A stretch of 64,000 bases of DNA from Phycisphaerales bacterium (GTDB lineage Bacteria; Planctomycetota; Phycisphaerae; Phycisphaerales; UBA1924). Under the pieces are notes generated by a model. The model was not told the DNA's origin. It searched no databases and saw only the letters and a program-made list of their open reading frames with translations. The stretch is taken from contig JADLCM010000008.1 of assembly GCA_020847175.1 (NCBI GenBank), positions 62,001 through 126,000 of the forward strand, in the 5' to 3' direction. A program made the position numbers and the translations under genes. Position 1 is the first letter of the stretch. Every line of letters begins with the position of its first letter. Positions 26,990-36,079 of the stretch are shown in pieces.

Positions 26990-28549
26990 CTACTCCCACT
27001 CGATCGTGGCCGGGGGCTTGCTTGAGATGTCGTAGACCACGCGGTTGACGCCGCGCACTTCGTTGATGATCCGGCGTGAGATGGTGCCGAGCACTTCAAA
27101 CGGCAGGTGACACCAGTCGGCGGACATGAAGTCTTGGGTTTGCACGGCCCGGACCGCCACGACGCTGTCGTAGGTGCGCCCGTCGCCCATGACGCCCACG
27201 CTCCGCACCGGGAGGAGCACGGCAAAGACCTGGCTGGTGTGCTCGTAAAGACCCGCCGCGATGATCTCTTCAACCACGATGTGATCGCAGGCCCGCACGA
27301 TCTCCAGTCGCTCGCGTGTCACTTCGCCCAGCACCCGCACCGCGAGGCCCGGCCCGGGGAACGGGTGACGCCACACGATGCCCTTGGGGAGCCCGAGGTG
27401 TTCGCCCAGCCTGCGGACTTCGTCTTTGAAAAGCTCGCGGAGGGGTTCGACGAGCTGGAACTTGAGATCGGCGGGGAGGCCGCCGACGTTGTGGTGCAGC
27501 TTGATGCCCGCGGCCTTTCCGGCGTGTCCTCCGCCGCTCTCGATGACATCCGGGTACAGCGTGCCCTGGGCGAGAAAGCCGGCGTCCTTCACTTCGCGGG
27601 CCGCCTGCTCAAAGACGCGGATGAACCGCGCGCCGATGCGTTTGCGCTTCTCCTGCGGGTCGGTGACTCCCGCCAGGTCGCCGAGGAACTCGTCCGCCGC
27701 GTCAACCACGCGCAGGTCAACGTGGAAATGATCGCGGAAGGTGGACTCGACCAGCCCGCGCTCGTTCTTGCGGAGCAGGCCCGTATCCACGAAGACGCAG
27801 GTCAGCTGGTCGCCGATGGCGCGGTGGATGAGGGCGGCGGCGACCGCCGAATCGACGCCCCCCGAGAGGCCGCAGATCACGTGCCCGGTCCCCACGCGCT
27901 CGCGCACGCGCGCGATCTCGCGCTCGGCGAAGTCGGCGAGCCGCCAATCGCCCCGGCAGGCGCAGACATCGAAGAGAAAGTTCCGCAGCATCTCGGGGCC
28001 GAGGGGTGTGTGCGTCACCTCCGGGTGAAACTGCACCCCGAACAGCCGGCGCGCCGGGTCCAGGCTTTGCACCGAGGCGACCGGGCACGTGTGCGTCGAG
28101 GCGACGATGTCCATGTGCGCCGAGGCAAGGTCGGAGATCTGGTCGCCGTGGCTCATCCACACCGTGGTGGATTCCGGGATGGACTTGAACAGGGGCGATG
28201 CGCCCGCGACATTGAGCCCCGCGCGCCCGAACTCCCGGTGCGCGGCCCGGCTGACCGTGGCCCCCAGGTGCTTGCACATGATCTGCATGCCGTAGCAGAT
28301 GCCCAGCACCGGCAGGCCGAGGTCGAAGATGCGCGGGTCGCAGTCCGGCGCCCCCGGCTCGTACACGCTCGCGGGCCCGCCCGAGAGAATGATGCCCCGC
28401 GGTTTCATGGCGGCGATGTCGCGGGCCGGAGTCGCCGGGTCGATCAGCACGCTGAAGACTCCGGCCTCGCGGACGCGCCGAGCGATGAGCTGAGCCGTCT
28501 GGGAGCCGAAATCGAGGACCGGCACGACCTCGTCGTGGGGCAGGTTCAT
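26990..28549 (-). CDS. guaA: GMP synthase (glutamine-hydrolysing)
   Basis: Converts XMP to GMP using glutamine. The 519-residue chain has an N-terminal class I amidotransferase domain (nucleophile C85 in [10 protein letters not shown]; His/Glu in [12 protein letters not shown]), then the ATP-pyrophosphatase P-loop [13 protein letters not shown] and the C-terminal dimerisation domain ending in [16 protein letters not shown]. This is the complete single-chain form. ATG 28549 gives the expected N-terminus ([19 protein letters not shown]); an open frame upstream to 28618 adds no family sequence. It is divergent from the HEAT lipoprotein gene. Confidence 0.97.
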   Translation of the reverse strand: MNLPHDEVVPVLDFGSQTAQLIARRVREAGVFSVLIDPATPARDIAAMKPRGIILSGGPASVYEPGAPDCDPRIFDLGLPVLGICYGMQIMCKHLGATVSRAAHREFGRAGLNVAGASPLFKSIPESTTVWMSHGDQISDLASAHMDIVASTHTCPVASVQSLDPARRLFGVQFHPEVTHTPLGPEMLRNFLFDVCACRGDWRLADFAEREIARVRERVGTGHVICGLSGGVDSAVAAALIHRAIGDQLTCVFVDTGLLRKNERGLVESTFRDHFHVDLRVVDAADEFLGDLAGVTDPQEKRKRIGARFIRVFEQAAREVKDAGFLAQGTLYPDVIESGGGHAGKAAGIKLHHNVGGLPADLKFQLVEPLRELFKDEVRRLGEHLGLPKGIVWRHPFPGPGLAVRVLGEVTRERLEIVRACDHIVVEEIIAAGLYEHTSQVFAVLLPVRSVGVMGDGRTYDSVVAVRAVQTQDFMSADWCHLPFEVLGTISRRIINEVRGVNRVVYDISSKPPATIEWE

Positions 28550-28654
28550 GGGGCCTCCGGTGCGAGAGGCGGAGACGATAGGCTCGCCGCGGGGCACGCA
28601 TGGCGGAACGATGCGCATCGTGCCCGGCCCGGGCGGGCGCAGTACGATGGTGAC

Positions 28655-29026
28655 GTGCTGGTCCGAGGCTTCATCGTGCTCGTGGCCCTGGGCGCCATCG
28701 CCTCGTGCACCCGCGCCGCGCCGCGCGGGTTTGATGCCGCCGCTCCGGAGGCGCGGATCGATGACATCCTCGACGCGGCGAAGGCCTCCGACGAACGCGC
28801 GGTCCCGGACCTTGTGCGCCAGCTCGACAGCGACGACCCCGCCGTGCGGATGCTCGCGATCCTGGCCCTGGAGCGACTGACCGGCGAGCGCCTCGGCTAC
28901 GACTACGCCGCCCCCGCCTGGCAGCGCGACCCCGCTGTCGCCCGCTGGACGGCATGGGCCGAGGCTGGCCAGACCGGCGACGCGACCCGCCTCGGTGCTC
29001 CTCCCGAAGAGGGAAACGCGCCATGA
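28655..29026 (+). CDS. HEAT-repeat lipoprotein
   Basis: 123 residues. The short N-terminal hydrophobic stretch ends in a lipobox (LGAIASC), followed by a HEAT-type helical pair ([20 protein letters not shown], then [15 protein letters not shown]). HEAT repeats mediate protein contacts. The GTG start at 28655 is the only candidate just before the signal region, but no strong Shine-Dalgarno is seen, so the start is uncertain. Its stop overlaps the next gene's ATG (ATGA), tying it to the RsbW-like, STAS and MlaE genes. Confidence 0.72.
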   Translation: MLVRGFIVLVALGAIASCTRAAPRGFDAAAPEARIDDILDAAKASDERAVPDLVRQLDSDDPAVRMLAILALERLTGERLGYDYAAPAWQRDPAVARWTAWAEAGQTGDATRLGAPPEEGNAP

Positions 29027-29496
29027 GCCACCCCCCGACGCCAGCCTCGCCCCCGCACGTGCGCATCGAACTGGTCAGCCAGCCCCGGTACCTCAGCGGC
29101 GTCCGTGAGCTGGTCTCGGGGGTCTCGCGCCGCCTGGGATTCGACGAACGCACCTGCTCGCAGATCGCGCTTGCCGTGGACGAGGCGCTCGCCAATGTCA
29201 TCTGCCACGGATACGGTCGTCGCGAAGACGGCCGAATCTGGGTCAACCTCTGGCCGGTTGAGGGCGCCGCGTCCGGGGTGCGCATCGAGATCGAGGACGA
29301 GTCGCCGAAGGTGGACCTGGCGACGATCAAGAGCCGATGCCTTGAAGATGTCCGCCCCGGGGGCCTCGGCGTGCACATCATCCGCGAGGTGATGGATCAC
29401 GTCTGGTATGACCACCGCGAGCCCGCCGGCCTCCGCCTCACCATGATCAAGCACATTTCGCAGTCCCCCACGCCCCCCGGAGACAGTCATGCCTGA
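29023..29496 (+). CDS. RsbW/SpoIIAB-type anti-sigma factor (HATPase_c serine kinase)
   Basis: 157-residue GHKL ATP-binding protein. The N-box is in [18 protein letters not shown] and the G-box in [15 protein letters not shown], the arrangement of serine-kinase anti-sigma factors. Such proteins bind a sigma factor and phosphorylate an STAS antagonist; the sigma partner is not visible here. ATG 29023 overlaps the upstream stop and the gene overlaps the STAS gene by eight bases, so the pair is probably co-translated. A non-sigma partner in a partner-switch is equally possible given the MlaE gene that follows. Confidence 0.88.
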   Translation: MSHPPTPASPPHVRIELVSQPRYLSGVRELVSGVSRRLGFDERTCSQIALAVDEALANVICHGYGRREDGRIWVNLWPVEGAASGVRIEIEDESPKVDLATIKSRCLEDVRPGGLGVHIIREVMDHVWYDHREPAGLRLTMIKHISQSPTPPGDSHA

Positions 29497-29836
29497 CGGC
29501 GCACCCGTAGACATCTCGACCTCGCGCCACGGCGACGCGGCGGTGCTGCGCGCCGTGGGTGATGTGGACATGAGCGGCTCGCCCCTCTTCCGCGAGGGCC
29601 TTCGGCAGCTCCTGCAGTCAAGGCCCAAGCGCCTCGTGGTTGACCTGGGGGGCGTCGAATACATGGACAGTTCGGGCGTCGCGACGCTCGTGGAGGCGAT
29701 GAAAATCGCCCGCGCCGGGGGCACCCGTCTCGTGCTCTGCGCGATGAAGCCCCGCGTACGCGGCATCTTCGAGATCGCGCGCCTCGACAAGTACTTCGCC
29801 ATCTTCGATACCGCTGACCAGGCCATCAACGGCTGA
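29489..29836 (+). CDS. STAS-domain anti-sigma factor antagonist (SpoIIAA/RsbV-like)
   Basis: 115 residues, the full length of a single STAS domain. The phosphorylation-site motif is YMDSSGVATLVEA, with S61/S62 the candidate serines; KRLVVDLGGVEYM precedes it. STAS proteins work either as anti-anti-sigma factors with an RsbW partner (the gene just upstream) or, like MlaB, as a cytoplasmic subunit of an Mla ABC transporter (an MlaE permease follows 20 bp downstream). Sequence alone does not separate these roles; the conserved serine motif and the adjacent kinase favour the first. Confidence 0.9.
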   Translation: MPDGAPVDISTSRHGDAAVLRAVGDVDMSGSPLFREGLRQLLQSRPKRLVVDLGGVEYMDSSGVATLVEAMKIARAGGTRLVLCAMKPRVRGIFEIARLDKYFAIFDTADQAING

Positions 29837-29856
29837 CGCCCCGGAGGCCTCGACCC

Positions 29857-30693
29857 GTGAGCAACACCACCGCCGGCCCGCGCCCCCGTGGCTGGCTCGG
29901 CCTCATCGACAGCCTGGGCGCCCGCGTTCGGGCCGGCCTGACCGCGATCGGCGGTGTGGTCTTTCTCACGATCGATGCGCTGGCGATCATCGTCGCCTGG
30001 CTGCTCCGGCGGGGCCGGCTCGGGCGCGTCGCGGTGGTGTCGCAGATCGTGCGCGTGGGCGTGCGCTCGATCCTCATCACTTCGCTGGTCTCGGGCGCGG
30101 TGGGGCTGATCCTGGCGCTGCAGCTCGCGCCCCCGCTCGACGAGTTCGGCTCGAAGCCGCTGGTGGCGAACATCATCAGCGTGGCCGTGCTGCGCGAGCT
30201 CGGGCCGCTGATCGGCGCGATCGTGCTCACCGGCTTCGCGGGCGCGTCGATCACGGCGGAGATCGGGACGATGGTCGTCGGCGAGGAGATCGAGGCCCTG
30301 GAGGCGCACGCCCTGAGCCCGATTCGCTTTCTCGTGGTGCCGCGCGTGCTCGCGACCCTCGTGAGCATGACGGCGCTCTCGGTGATCGCCTCGGCCGTAT
30401 CGATCGCGGCCGCGCTGGGCATTTCGGTCGCCGCGCTGGATATCCCCTTCGCGACGTTCTGGCAGAACATGATCACGCAGGCGAAGACGATCGACTTTCT
30501 GACCGGTACGGCCAAGGGCAGCCTGTTCGGACTGCTGATCGGCTCGATTGCCTGCTACAACGGCCTGACCGTCACGGGCGGGGCGGCGGGCGTGGGCAAG
30601 GCGACCACCGGAACCGTCGTGCAGTGCGTGGTCGCGATCGTACTCGCCGACCTGGTCTTCACGGCGGTCTTCTACGCCCTCAAGCTGTTCTAG
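29857..30693 (+). CDS. MlaE/YrbE-family ABC transporter permease
   Basis: Integral membrane permease of the Mla-type phospholipid transport family. Landmarks: VLRELGPLIGAIVLTGFAGA then SITAEIGTMVVGEEIEALEA, and GSLFGLLIGSIACYNGLTV near the end. Five to six hydrophobic segments span the 278 residues. Complete systems also need an MlaF ATPase and an MlaD substrate-binding protein; neither follows here, since the next gene is on the other strand with overlapping stops. GTG 29857 is preceded by GGAGG nine bases upstream. Confidence 0.9.
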   Translation: MSNTTAGPRPRGWLGLIDSLGARVRAGLTAIGGVVFLTIDALAIIVAWLLRRGRLGRVAVVSQIVRVGVRSILITSLVSGAVGLILALQLAPPLDEFGSKPLVANIISVAVLRELGPLIGAIVLTGFAGASITAEIGTMVVGEEIEALEAHALSPIRFLVVPRVLATLVSMTALSVIASAVSIAAALGISVAALDIPFATFWQNMITQAKTIDFLTGTAKGSLFGLLIGSIACYNGLTVTGGAAGVGKATTGTVVQCVVAIVLADLVFTAVFYALKLF

Positions 30694-31427
30694 GGCGCCG
30701 GGCTTGATGCGCCGTTGAGGGCGCGCCGCGAGCCCGCCCACCACAGCAGCACGAACAGCCCGTGCACGATCAGCACCAGCCACACCACGCGCACGGGCCA
30801 GGGGCCGAGGCGGTCGATGATCGTCGGGGCATCGGGGCGGGCGGCGCCGACGTATCCGTAGTTGGTGCCCAGCGCGATGTTGAGCGCCAACATGAGCCCG
30901 ACGTACAGGTACGACAGGCGGAGGGCGAGGCGCAGGGCCCGCCGGTCCGGGCGGTAGCGCCGGATGGCGATCTCGTATGCCGCAGCGCCGACGATCTGCG
31001 TGTGCTGAACCCAGAAGAACCAGAACTCCCACGACGCCCAGCCCACGCGCACCACCGGCGTGACGAACGCCTGCGTGCACAGGCCGATGCCCCAGAAGTA
31101 CAGCAGCGCCCGCGCCCAAGGCCGCTCGCGGGCGAGGGCCCACGCCGCCGCCCACGGCGCGAGGTCGCATAGATGCAGAGGCAGGCTCTTGTCGAGATCG
31201 AACCGCGCAGGCAGAAGCCAATAGGTGATGGTCCACGCCTGCCACACCACGATGCCCCATGCCCACGCGAGCCGGACGCGGCGTTCGGCTCGGGGCGTGC
31301 GGGCGCACGCGCCGCCGAGCATCCACGCCGCCGCCAGCAGGAGGCACAGCACCACCGCCAGCACATGGCAGCCCGAGAAGGGCTCAAAGGCATCGCGGCA
31401 CGAAGCGAGCGCCAGGGTGAAGCCCAT
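30690..31427 (-). CDS. YwaF/TIGR02206-family membrane protein
   Basis: 245-residue polytopic membrane protein of unknown function. Family-like stretches are KSLPLHLCDLAPWAAAWAL and LALNIALGTNYGYVGA. About seven hydrophobic segments are visible. It stands last on the minus strand after the tsf terminator, and its stop overlaps that of the convergent mlaE gene. ATG 31427 starts the first hydrophobic region; the longer frame up to 31523 adds 32 unlikely residues. No strong ribosome-binding site is seen. Confidence 0.8.
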   Translation of the reverse strand: MGFTLALASCRDAFEPFSGCHVLAVVLCLLLAAAWMLGGACARTPRAERRVRLAWAWGIVVWQAWTITYWLLPARFDLDKSLPLHLCDLAPWAAAWALARERPWARALLYFWGIGLCTQAFVTPVVRVGWASWEFWFFWVQHTQIVGAAAYEIAIRRYRPDRRALRLALRLSYLYVGLMLALNIALGTNYGYVGAARPDAPTIIDRLGPWPVRVVWLVLIVHGLFVLLWWAGSRRALNGASSPAP

Positions 31428-31483
31428 GGGGGCGATGTTAGCGCGGGTCGATGAGTTCCAGTCCGGTGACGAGCGCCGAGAAA

Positions 31484-31511
31484 GAAACCGGCGAGGCTCG
31501 TGCCCCGCCGG
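31484..31511 (-). terminator. Rho-independent terminator downstream of tsf
   Basis: Minus strand: CCGGCG, a 12-nt GC-rich loop, CGCCGG, then TTTC. It begins 28 bp after the tsf stop. Confidence 0.75.
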
Positions 31512-31539
31512 ATTGCTGCACACGGTCCATCAGGCAGGC

Positions 31540-32367
31540 TCAGTCGTTGTCGGTCTCGCCCACCTGCCAGCGGGCAAAGGCCACAATCTTCCCATTGCTG
31601 CCCACGATGTCCTTGACGGGCTTGGTCGGGTCCATCACGAAGGGCTGCTCAAGAAGTGCGACATCGGAATAGAACTTCTTCATCGCCCCCTCGACCATCT
31701 TCTCCGCGATCTCCTTCGGCTTGCCCGACTCCATCGCCTGCTCGATGCGGAACTTGCGCTCCTTCTCGACCATCGATGACGGAATCTCCGATGCGCTCAC
31801 GCCCAGGGGGCGCGGGCTCGCGGCGGCGATGTGCATGCCCACCTGCTTCAGCAGTTCGTCGGAGACCTCGCCCTCGGCCTGCACCAGCACGCCGGTCTTG
31901 CCGTCGTGGTGGATGTACGAACCGAAGCGGGTCTTGCCCGCCGTGCCCGCAAAGCACTTACCCCGCCCGAAGCGGCAGTTCTCGCCCGTCGTGATGCGCA
32001 GGTCATCCACCGGCTTCTGCATCTCCGCGGTCGCGTCGAACTCCCCCGCCGGCAGCGCCAGTCCCTGCCGGGCGATGCTCGCGACGGCGTTCAGGAACTT
32101 CTCGTTCTTCGCCGTGAAGTCAGTCTCCGCCCGCACCTCGACGATCGTCGCCTTGGCATGATCGGGGGCGATGGCGACGCCCACGCGCCCCTCGCCCGCC
32201 GCCCGCGCCGTCCGGCCCTCCATCTTGCCCTTGAGCTTCTTGCGGAGGTAGTCTTCGGCGGCATCGAAACTGCCGCCCGACTTCTCGAGCGCATCCTTGC
32301 AGTCCATCATGGGCAGTCCGGTCTTGTTCCGGAGCTTCATCACATCTTTGGCATTGATCTCGGGCAT
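31540..32367 (-). CDS. tsf: Elongation factor Ts
   Basis: Nucleotide exchange factor for EF-Tu. The 275-residue chain starts MPEINAKDVMKLRNKTGLPM and has the family sites TGLPMMDCKDALEKSGG, the EF-Tu contact region RAETDFTAKNEKFLNAVAS, and the C-terminal HIAAASPRPLGVSASEIP then EQPFVMDPTKPVKDI. Upstream in the same frame is non-coding. It lies 107 bp after rpsB on the minus strand, the classical rpsB-tsf operon, and is followed by a terminator. Confidence 0.96.
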   Translation of the reverse strand: MPEINAKDVMKLRNKTGLPMMDCKDALEKSGGSFDAAEDYLRKKLKGKMEGRTARAAGEGRVGVAIAPDHAKATIVEVRAETDFTAKNEKFLNAVASIARQGLALPAGEFDATAEMQKPVDDLRITTGENCRFGRGKCFAGTAGKTRFGSYIHHDGKTGVLVQAEGEVSDELLKQVGMHIAAASPRPLGVSASEIPSSMVEKERKFRIEQAMESGKPKEIAEKMVEGAMKKFYSDVALLEQPFVMDPTKPVKDIVGSNGKIVAFARWQVGETDND

Positions 32368-32474
32368 CGCTTCACTCCACGGTCTGGGCAGGCAATCGGT
32401 TGGAACACGCGCGGCCCGATCGTCGGCGCCGCGGCTCAGAACTCGGTCTGGACGATTCAAGGACGGCGAACGAC

Positions 32475-33302
32475 TCAGTCGACGCGGGCCGGGGCCGCAT
32501 CCGCCGAAGAGCCTTCACCCGCATCCTCCGCCCGGAACTGCGCCCGGCGGGAGCGCCTGGGCTGCCCCGCGTCGCCCTGCGAGGCAGGCGCCTCGGCCCC
32601 TTCGTCACGCTGCTGACGAGCCTGCTTGCCGTCCACCACCGCCTTGCACAGCTCGCGGATCACGACGTCGATCGACCTCATGCTGTCGTCGTTGCCGGGA
32701 ATGGCGATGTCGGCGGCATCGGGGTCGCCGTCGGTGTCGATGAGGCAGATCGTGGGGATGCCGAGTTTCTTGGCCTCGGCCACGGCCGTCACTTCCTTGC
32801 GGACATCGATGACGACGACCGCGCCGGGCAGTTTCTCCATGCCGCGGATGCCGTCGAGGTTGCGCCGTATCTTGTCGAGCTCGCGCCGGAGCTGGCTCTC
32901 CATCTTCTTGGAGTAGCCCGCGAAGTTGGTCTCCGTTTCGATCTTCTCCAGCTCCTCCAGGCGCTTCAGGCGCTGGCGGATAGTGCGGAAGTTGGTGAGC
33001 GTGCCGCCCAGCCAGCGCTCGGTGACGCGGTGCATCCCCGTGCCCGGCACGCGGTCTTCCAGCACGTTCTTGGCCTGGCGCTTCGTGCCCACGAAGCACA
33101 CGTCGCGCCCCTCGCCCACGACCTTGGAGACGAACCGCTTGGCCAGCAGCAGGCCCTTCACGGTCTCCTTGATGTCGATGATGTGAATCCCGTTCCGCTT
33201 GCCGTAGATGAACGGCTGCATCTTCGGGTTCCAGTTGCTCGCACGCTGGCCGTAGTGAATGCCCGCGTCGATCAGGTCCTGCACGAGAGACTGTTCTGCC
33301 AT
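32475..33302 (-). CDS. rpsB: 30S ribosomal protein S2
   Basis: 275 residues. Visible family motifs: DAGIHYGQRASNWNPKMQPF, RFVSKVVGEGRDVCFVGTKR, RVTERWLGGTLTNFRTIRQR and LPGAVVVIDVRKEVTAVAEA, then AIPGNDDSMRSIDVVI. An Ala/Glu/Arg-rich C-terminal tail of about 50 residues is longer than in E. coli. The 'HFGHR' start of many S2 proteins reads HYGQR here. ATG 33302 is the family start. rpsB heads the rpsB-tsf operon; its upstream region is gene-free for 767 bp. Confidence 0.96.
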   Translation of the reverse strand: MAEQSLVQDLIDAGIHYGQRASNWNPKMQPFIYGKRNGIHIIDIKETVKGLLLAKRFVSKVVGEGRDVCFVGTKRQAKNVLEDRVPGTGMHRVTERWLGGTLTNFRTIRQRLKRLEELEKIETETNFAGYSKKMESQLRRELDKIRRNLDGIRGMEKLPGAVVVIDVRKEVTAVAEAKKLGIPTICLIDTDGDPDAADIAIPGNDDSMRSIDVVIRELCKAVVDGKQARQQRDEGAEAPASQGDAGQPRRSRRAQFRAEDAGEGSSADAAPARVD

Positions 33303-34069
33303 GACATGCCCCTTTCAGGGGAGCGACACCGGCGGCGAAGACATCGGTTCCGGCTCTCGCGGCCGGGCCTTCGCACGCCCAAGGGCGCTTCGTCAATGAC
33401 CCGCCGGCCCAGGCCGAGGGTCGTTCTGAGATTCGCCGACAGGGCCGACGTTCGGTCCCGCGAGCGTGCCCACCGATTTCGGGCAAGGGGAATGGTAGGA
33501 ACGCACGCGCTCAGAGGCCAATCTGGGGGGCGGGGCGACGAACGGGCTGAATGGTCCCCCATCTGCGGCACTCCCTCGGGGGGCGTTTCTCGACGCGGAT
33601 CTCCGACGCCGTTCAGACGCATCCGAGCCCCGACAGGGGACGGCCGCGGTTCGTGGGGGCATGTCACGGCGATTTACTGGGGATTGGGCCGGTGCGCGAC
33701 AGGGCCAGCGCCGGCTTCGCGCGAAGCTGTCCATGATCACCTGAAGGCCTGTCGCGCATCGCTGGTACCGGTCGCTGCATCGGCTCCTCAGGGCGGACCG
33801 CCCCGCCATCCTCCCGAACTGCATCGGATCCCGACGCGAGATGAGCCTGAGGAGCCAGCGCGAGCGAGGATGTGCAGGGTTCGACCCTTCCCCATCGCGT
33901 GGCCGGGAGCCTCTCGAGCTGCCCGACCTTGCCCACAGTTCACGTGCCGAGAACAGGTGCGGCCCCTCCGAGACTCTCCGCGTCGATTGATGCCGGTACT
34001 CGGGTCCCCTTCCAACGTCTCCTCGCCTAGACTGCCCCGACGCGGCGCCCCGCCGCGCCGGAGATTCTC
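33303..34069. other. Gene-free stretch between rpsB and the acyltransferase gene
   Basis: 767 bp separating divergent genes, so it must hold both promoters. Open frames here read as Arg/Pro/Ser-rich shadows. The one organised element seen is a nested inverted repeat at 33690-33761. No tRNA and no recognised riboswitch was found. A leader element for rpsB is possible but not identified. Confidence 0.55.
33690..33761. repeat. Nested inverted repeat, candidate structured element
   Basis: The outer arms CGGTGCGCGACAGG (33690-33703) and CCTGTCGCGCATCG (33748-33761) pair over 14 positions with one wobble. Inside lies a perfect 14-bp palindrome, GCTTCGCGCGAAGC (33714-33727). No T-tract follows on either strand. 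Confidence 0.7.
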
Positions 34070-35446
34070 ATGGCCGGAAAAGTCTCCTCCGATCCCAACG
34101 TGTTCCTTCTTCCAGACATCGGCGAAGGCCTCCAGGAGGCCGAGGTCATCCGCTGGCTCGTCAAGGAAGGCGACCGGGTGGAGGAGAATCAGGCGCTGGC
34201 CGAGGTTCAGACCGACAAGGCCCTCACCGAGATCCCGAGCCCCCGGACCGGCGTCATCGCGCGGGTGCATGGGGTGGACGGCCAGGTGATGAAGGTTCAC
34301 GAGCCCTTCGTGTCGTATGCCGGAGGCGTACACGCTCCCGCCGCCCCGGCATCGCCCAGGGCGAGCGCGCCCGCACCGGCTGCCGCGGCGCACGCTGAAG
34401 CCGACGCCGATCCCGCGCCGCGCACCGAAGATGCCGGCACCGTGGTGGGCAAGATGTCAGGCGAACTCGCGGGCATGTCCGCCGCGCCCGGCAGGGCCTT
34501 GGCGACGCCCGCCGTGCGCCGCCTCGCGCGCGACCTGGCCGTGAACATCGACTCCGTGCCCGGCACGGGCATCGGCGGGCGCGTTACCGAGAAGGACGTG
34601 CGCTCCGCGGCCTCGGCTCCGCCCGAGACTCGGGCCACGCCCCCCGCCCCGCGCCCCGCGGCCCCCGTGTCGTCCGCCGCGCCGACCAGCGCGGCACGCC
34701 CGGTCCCGGCCGCCCGCCCAGCCCCCGCGCCCATCCCGGCGGGTCAGGACACGAGCCGGGTGCCCATCCGCGACGTGCGCCGGGTGATCGCCTCGCGCCT
34801 GCGCCAGAGCGTGGACCGCGCCGTGCACTTCACCGTCATGGATGAAGCCGACGTGAGCGCGCTCGACGCCCTGCGCCGCAAGCTCGCATCGGCGAGCGGC
34901 GAGAAAGTCTCCTTCCTGCCCTTCGTCTGCCAGGCGGTCTGCCGCGTGCTCTCGGGCGCGTTCAGCGCGATCAACGCGACCGTGGATGACGACCGGAACG
35001 AAATCGTGCTGCACCGCAGCGTGCATCTCGGGATTGCCACGGACACCGACAACGGCCTGATGGTGCCCGTGATCCGCGATGCCGACCGTCTGGGTGTGCT
35101 GGAGGTCAGCCGCCAGATTTCCGCCATCGCTGAGGCCGCCCGGAACCGCACCGCCTCACGCGACCAGCTCGCGGGCTCCACGTTCACCATCAGCAACGTC
35201 GGCAGCCATGCCGGGCGCTTCGCGACTCCGATCATCAACTATCCGGAGGTCGGCATCCTCGCCGTGGGGCGCACCCGCGAGGGCATGGTGACCCGCGACG
35301 GGTGGTTCCGCGTGGGCCAGCTCATGCCCCTCTCGCTCGCGTGCGACCACCGCGTTGTCGATGGAGCAACCGGGGCCCTCGCGCTCGCCGAGATCGTCCG
35401 GCTCCTGCAGAGCCCGGATCAGTTGCTCGCTCCTGCCCGCCAGTAG
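34070..35446 (+). CDS. 2-oxo acid dehydrogenase E2 component (dihydrolipoamide acyltransferase)
   Basis: 458 residues in the usual E2 layout: an N-terminal lipoyl domain with the modified lysine K50 in EVQTDKALTEI, an Ala/Pro linker, a peripheral subunit-binding domain (ATPAVRRLARDLAVNIDSVP then GTGIGGRVTEKDV, about 145-185), a second Pro/Ala linker, and the catalytic CoA-transferase domain ending in ACDHRVVDGATGA (H427, D431). The substrate class (pyruvate or branched-chain 2-oxo acids) cannot be fixed; no E1 or E3 gene is adjacent. ATG 34070 follows GCCGGAGATTCTC with GGAG at workable spacing. Confidence 0.94.
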   Translation: MAGKVSSDPNVFLLPDIGEGLQEAEVIRWLVKEGDRVEENQALAEVQTDKALTEIPSPRTGVIARVHGVDGQVMKVHEPFVSYAGGVHAPAAPASPRASAPAPAAAAHAEADADPAPRTEDAGTVVGKMSGELAGMSAAPGRALATPAVRRLARDLAVNIDSVPGTGIGGRVTEKDVRSAASAPPETRATPPAPRPAAPVSSAAPTSAARPVPAARPAPAPIPAGQDTSRVPIRDVRRVIASRLRQSVDRAVHFTVMDEADVSALDALRRKLASASGEKVSFLPFVCQAVCRVLSGAFSAINATVDDDRNEIVLHRSVHLGIATDTDNGLMVPVIRDADRLGVLEVSRQISAIAEAARNRTASRDQLAGSTFTISNVGSHAGRFATPIINYPEVGILAVGRTREGMVTRDGWFRVGQLMPLSLACDHRVVDGATGALALAEIVRLLQSPDQLLAPARQ

Positions 35447-35461
35447 CGCCAAAGATCAGGT

Positions 35462-36079
35462 GTGCCCGAAGCACCGCTCACCCGCGTCTGGCGACTCGCC
35501 GCCGCGCTCTCCGCCTCGCCCGACGTGGCCGATGCGGTCGTCCGCCGCGTCGCCCGCGCATGCCCGGGGCTTGAGGTGATCGACGAAGCCCGGCTTGACC
35601 GCCTCGCCGTGCTCTGGGCGCGCCAGGCCCGGGACGATTGCCCGGCGGGTGATGCCCCCGGGGGCGGCGCTTCCCGAACTGCCCAAAGCGATGCGCCGCC
35701 GGTGCTTCCGGAGCCGATGCTCATGCTGCTCGCGGCAGTCGCCGGGCAGCCGCGCGAGGCGTGGATGCTCTCCCGGGTCTTCGGCCATGAGATTGTTCAC
35801 GTCGCGCGGAGCATGGACTGCTCCCGGACCGCCGCCCAACGGTACCTCGACCAGGCGGATGCGAAGGCGCGGAGCCTCGCCCCCCCGCTCGATGCCGCCG
35901 GGTTGAAAGCGTCCATTCGCGCCTGGCTCGACGCTCAGCCCGCCGGCGCACGCGCGGAATCGACGCGGCTTGACGTGGCCCGCCGGCGCCGGCATCGACG
36001 GACCATGCGAAACTTGATCGGCGGTCTGCTCGTGCTGCTCGGGCTCTGGGCTCTGTTCGCTTCAGTTGGGCACCAGTAG
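35462..36079 (+). CDS. Putative sigma-like HTH protein with C-terminal membrane segment
   Basis: 205 residues; no firm family. Residues about 85-135 (PREAWMLSRVFGHEIVHVAR, then SMDCSRTAAQRYLDQADAKA) resemble the helix-turn-helix of sigma-70 region 4. A Pro/Ala/Arg-rich linker precedes a single C-terminal hydrophobic helix (NLIGGLLVLLGLWALFASVG), which would place the HTH part in the cytoplasm with a tail anchor. It starts 15 bp after the E2 stop and may be cotranscribed. The GTG start at 35462 is the best candidate, but no clear Shine-Dalgarno precedes it. Confidence 0.6.
   Translation: MPEAPLTRVWRLAAALSASPDVADAVVRRVARACPGLEVIDEARLDRLAVLWARQARDDCPAGDAPGGGASRTAQSDAPPVLPEPMLMLLAAVAGQPREAWMLSRVFGHEIVHVARSMDCSRTAAQRYLDQADAKARSLAPPLDAAGLKASIRAWLDAQPAGARAESTRLDVARRRRHRRTMRNLIGGLLVLLGLWALFASVGHQ

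Noticed and set aside
28903..31347. Open frame of 814 codons on the minus strand across the RsbW/STAS/MlaE genes
   Set aside because: Antisense to three recognisable genes; the translation is Arg/Ala/Asp-rich without domains.
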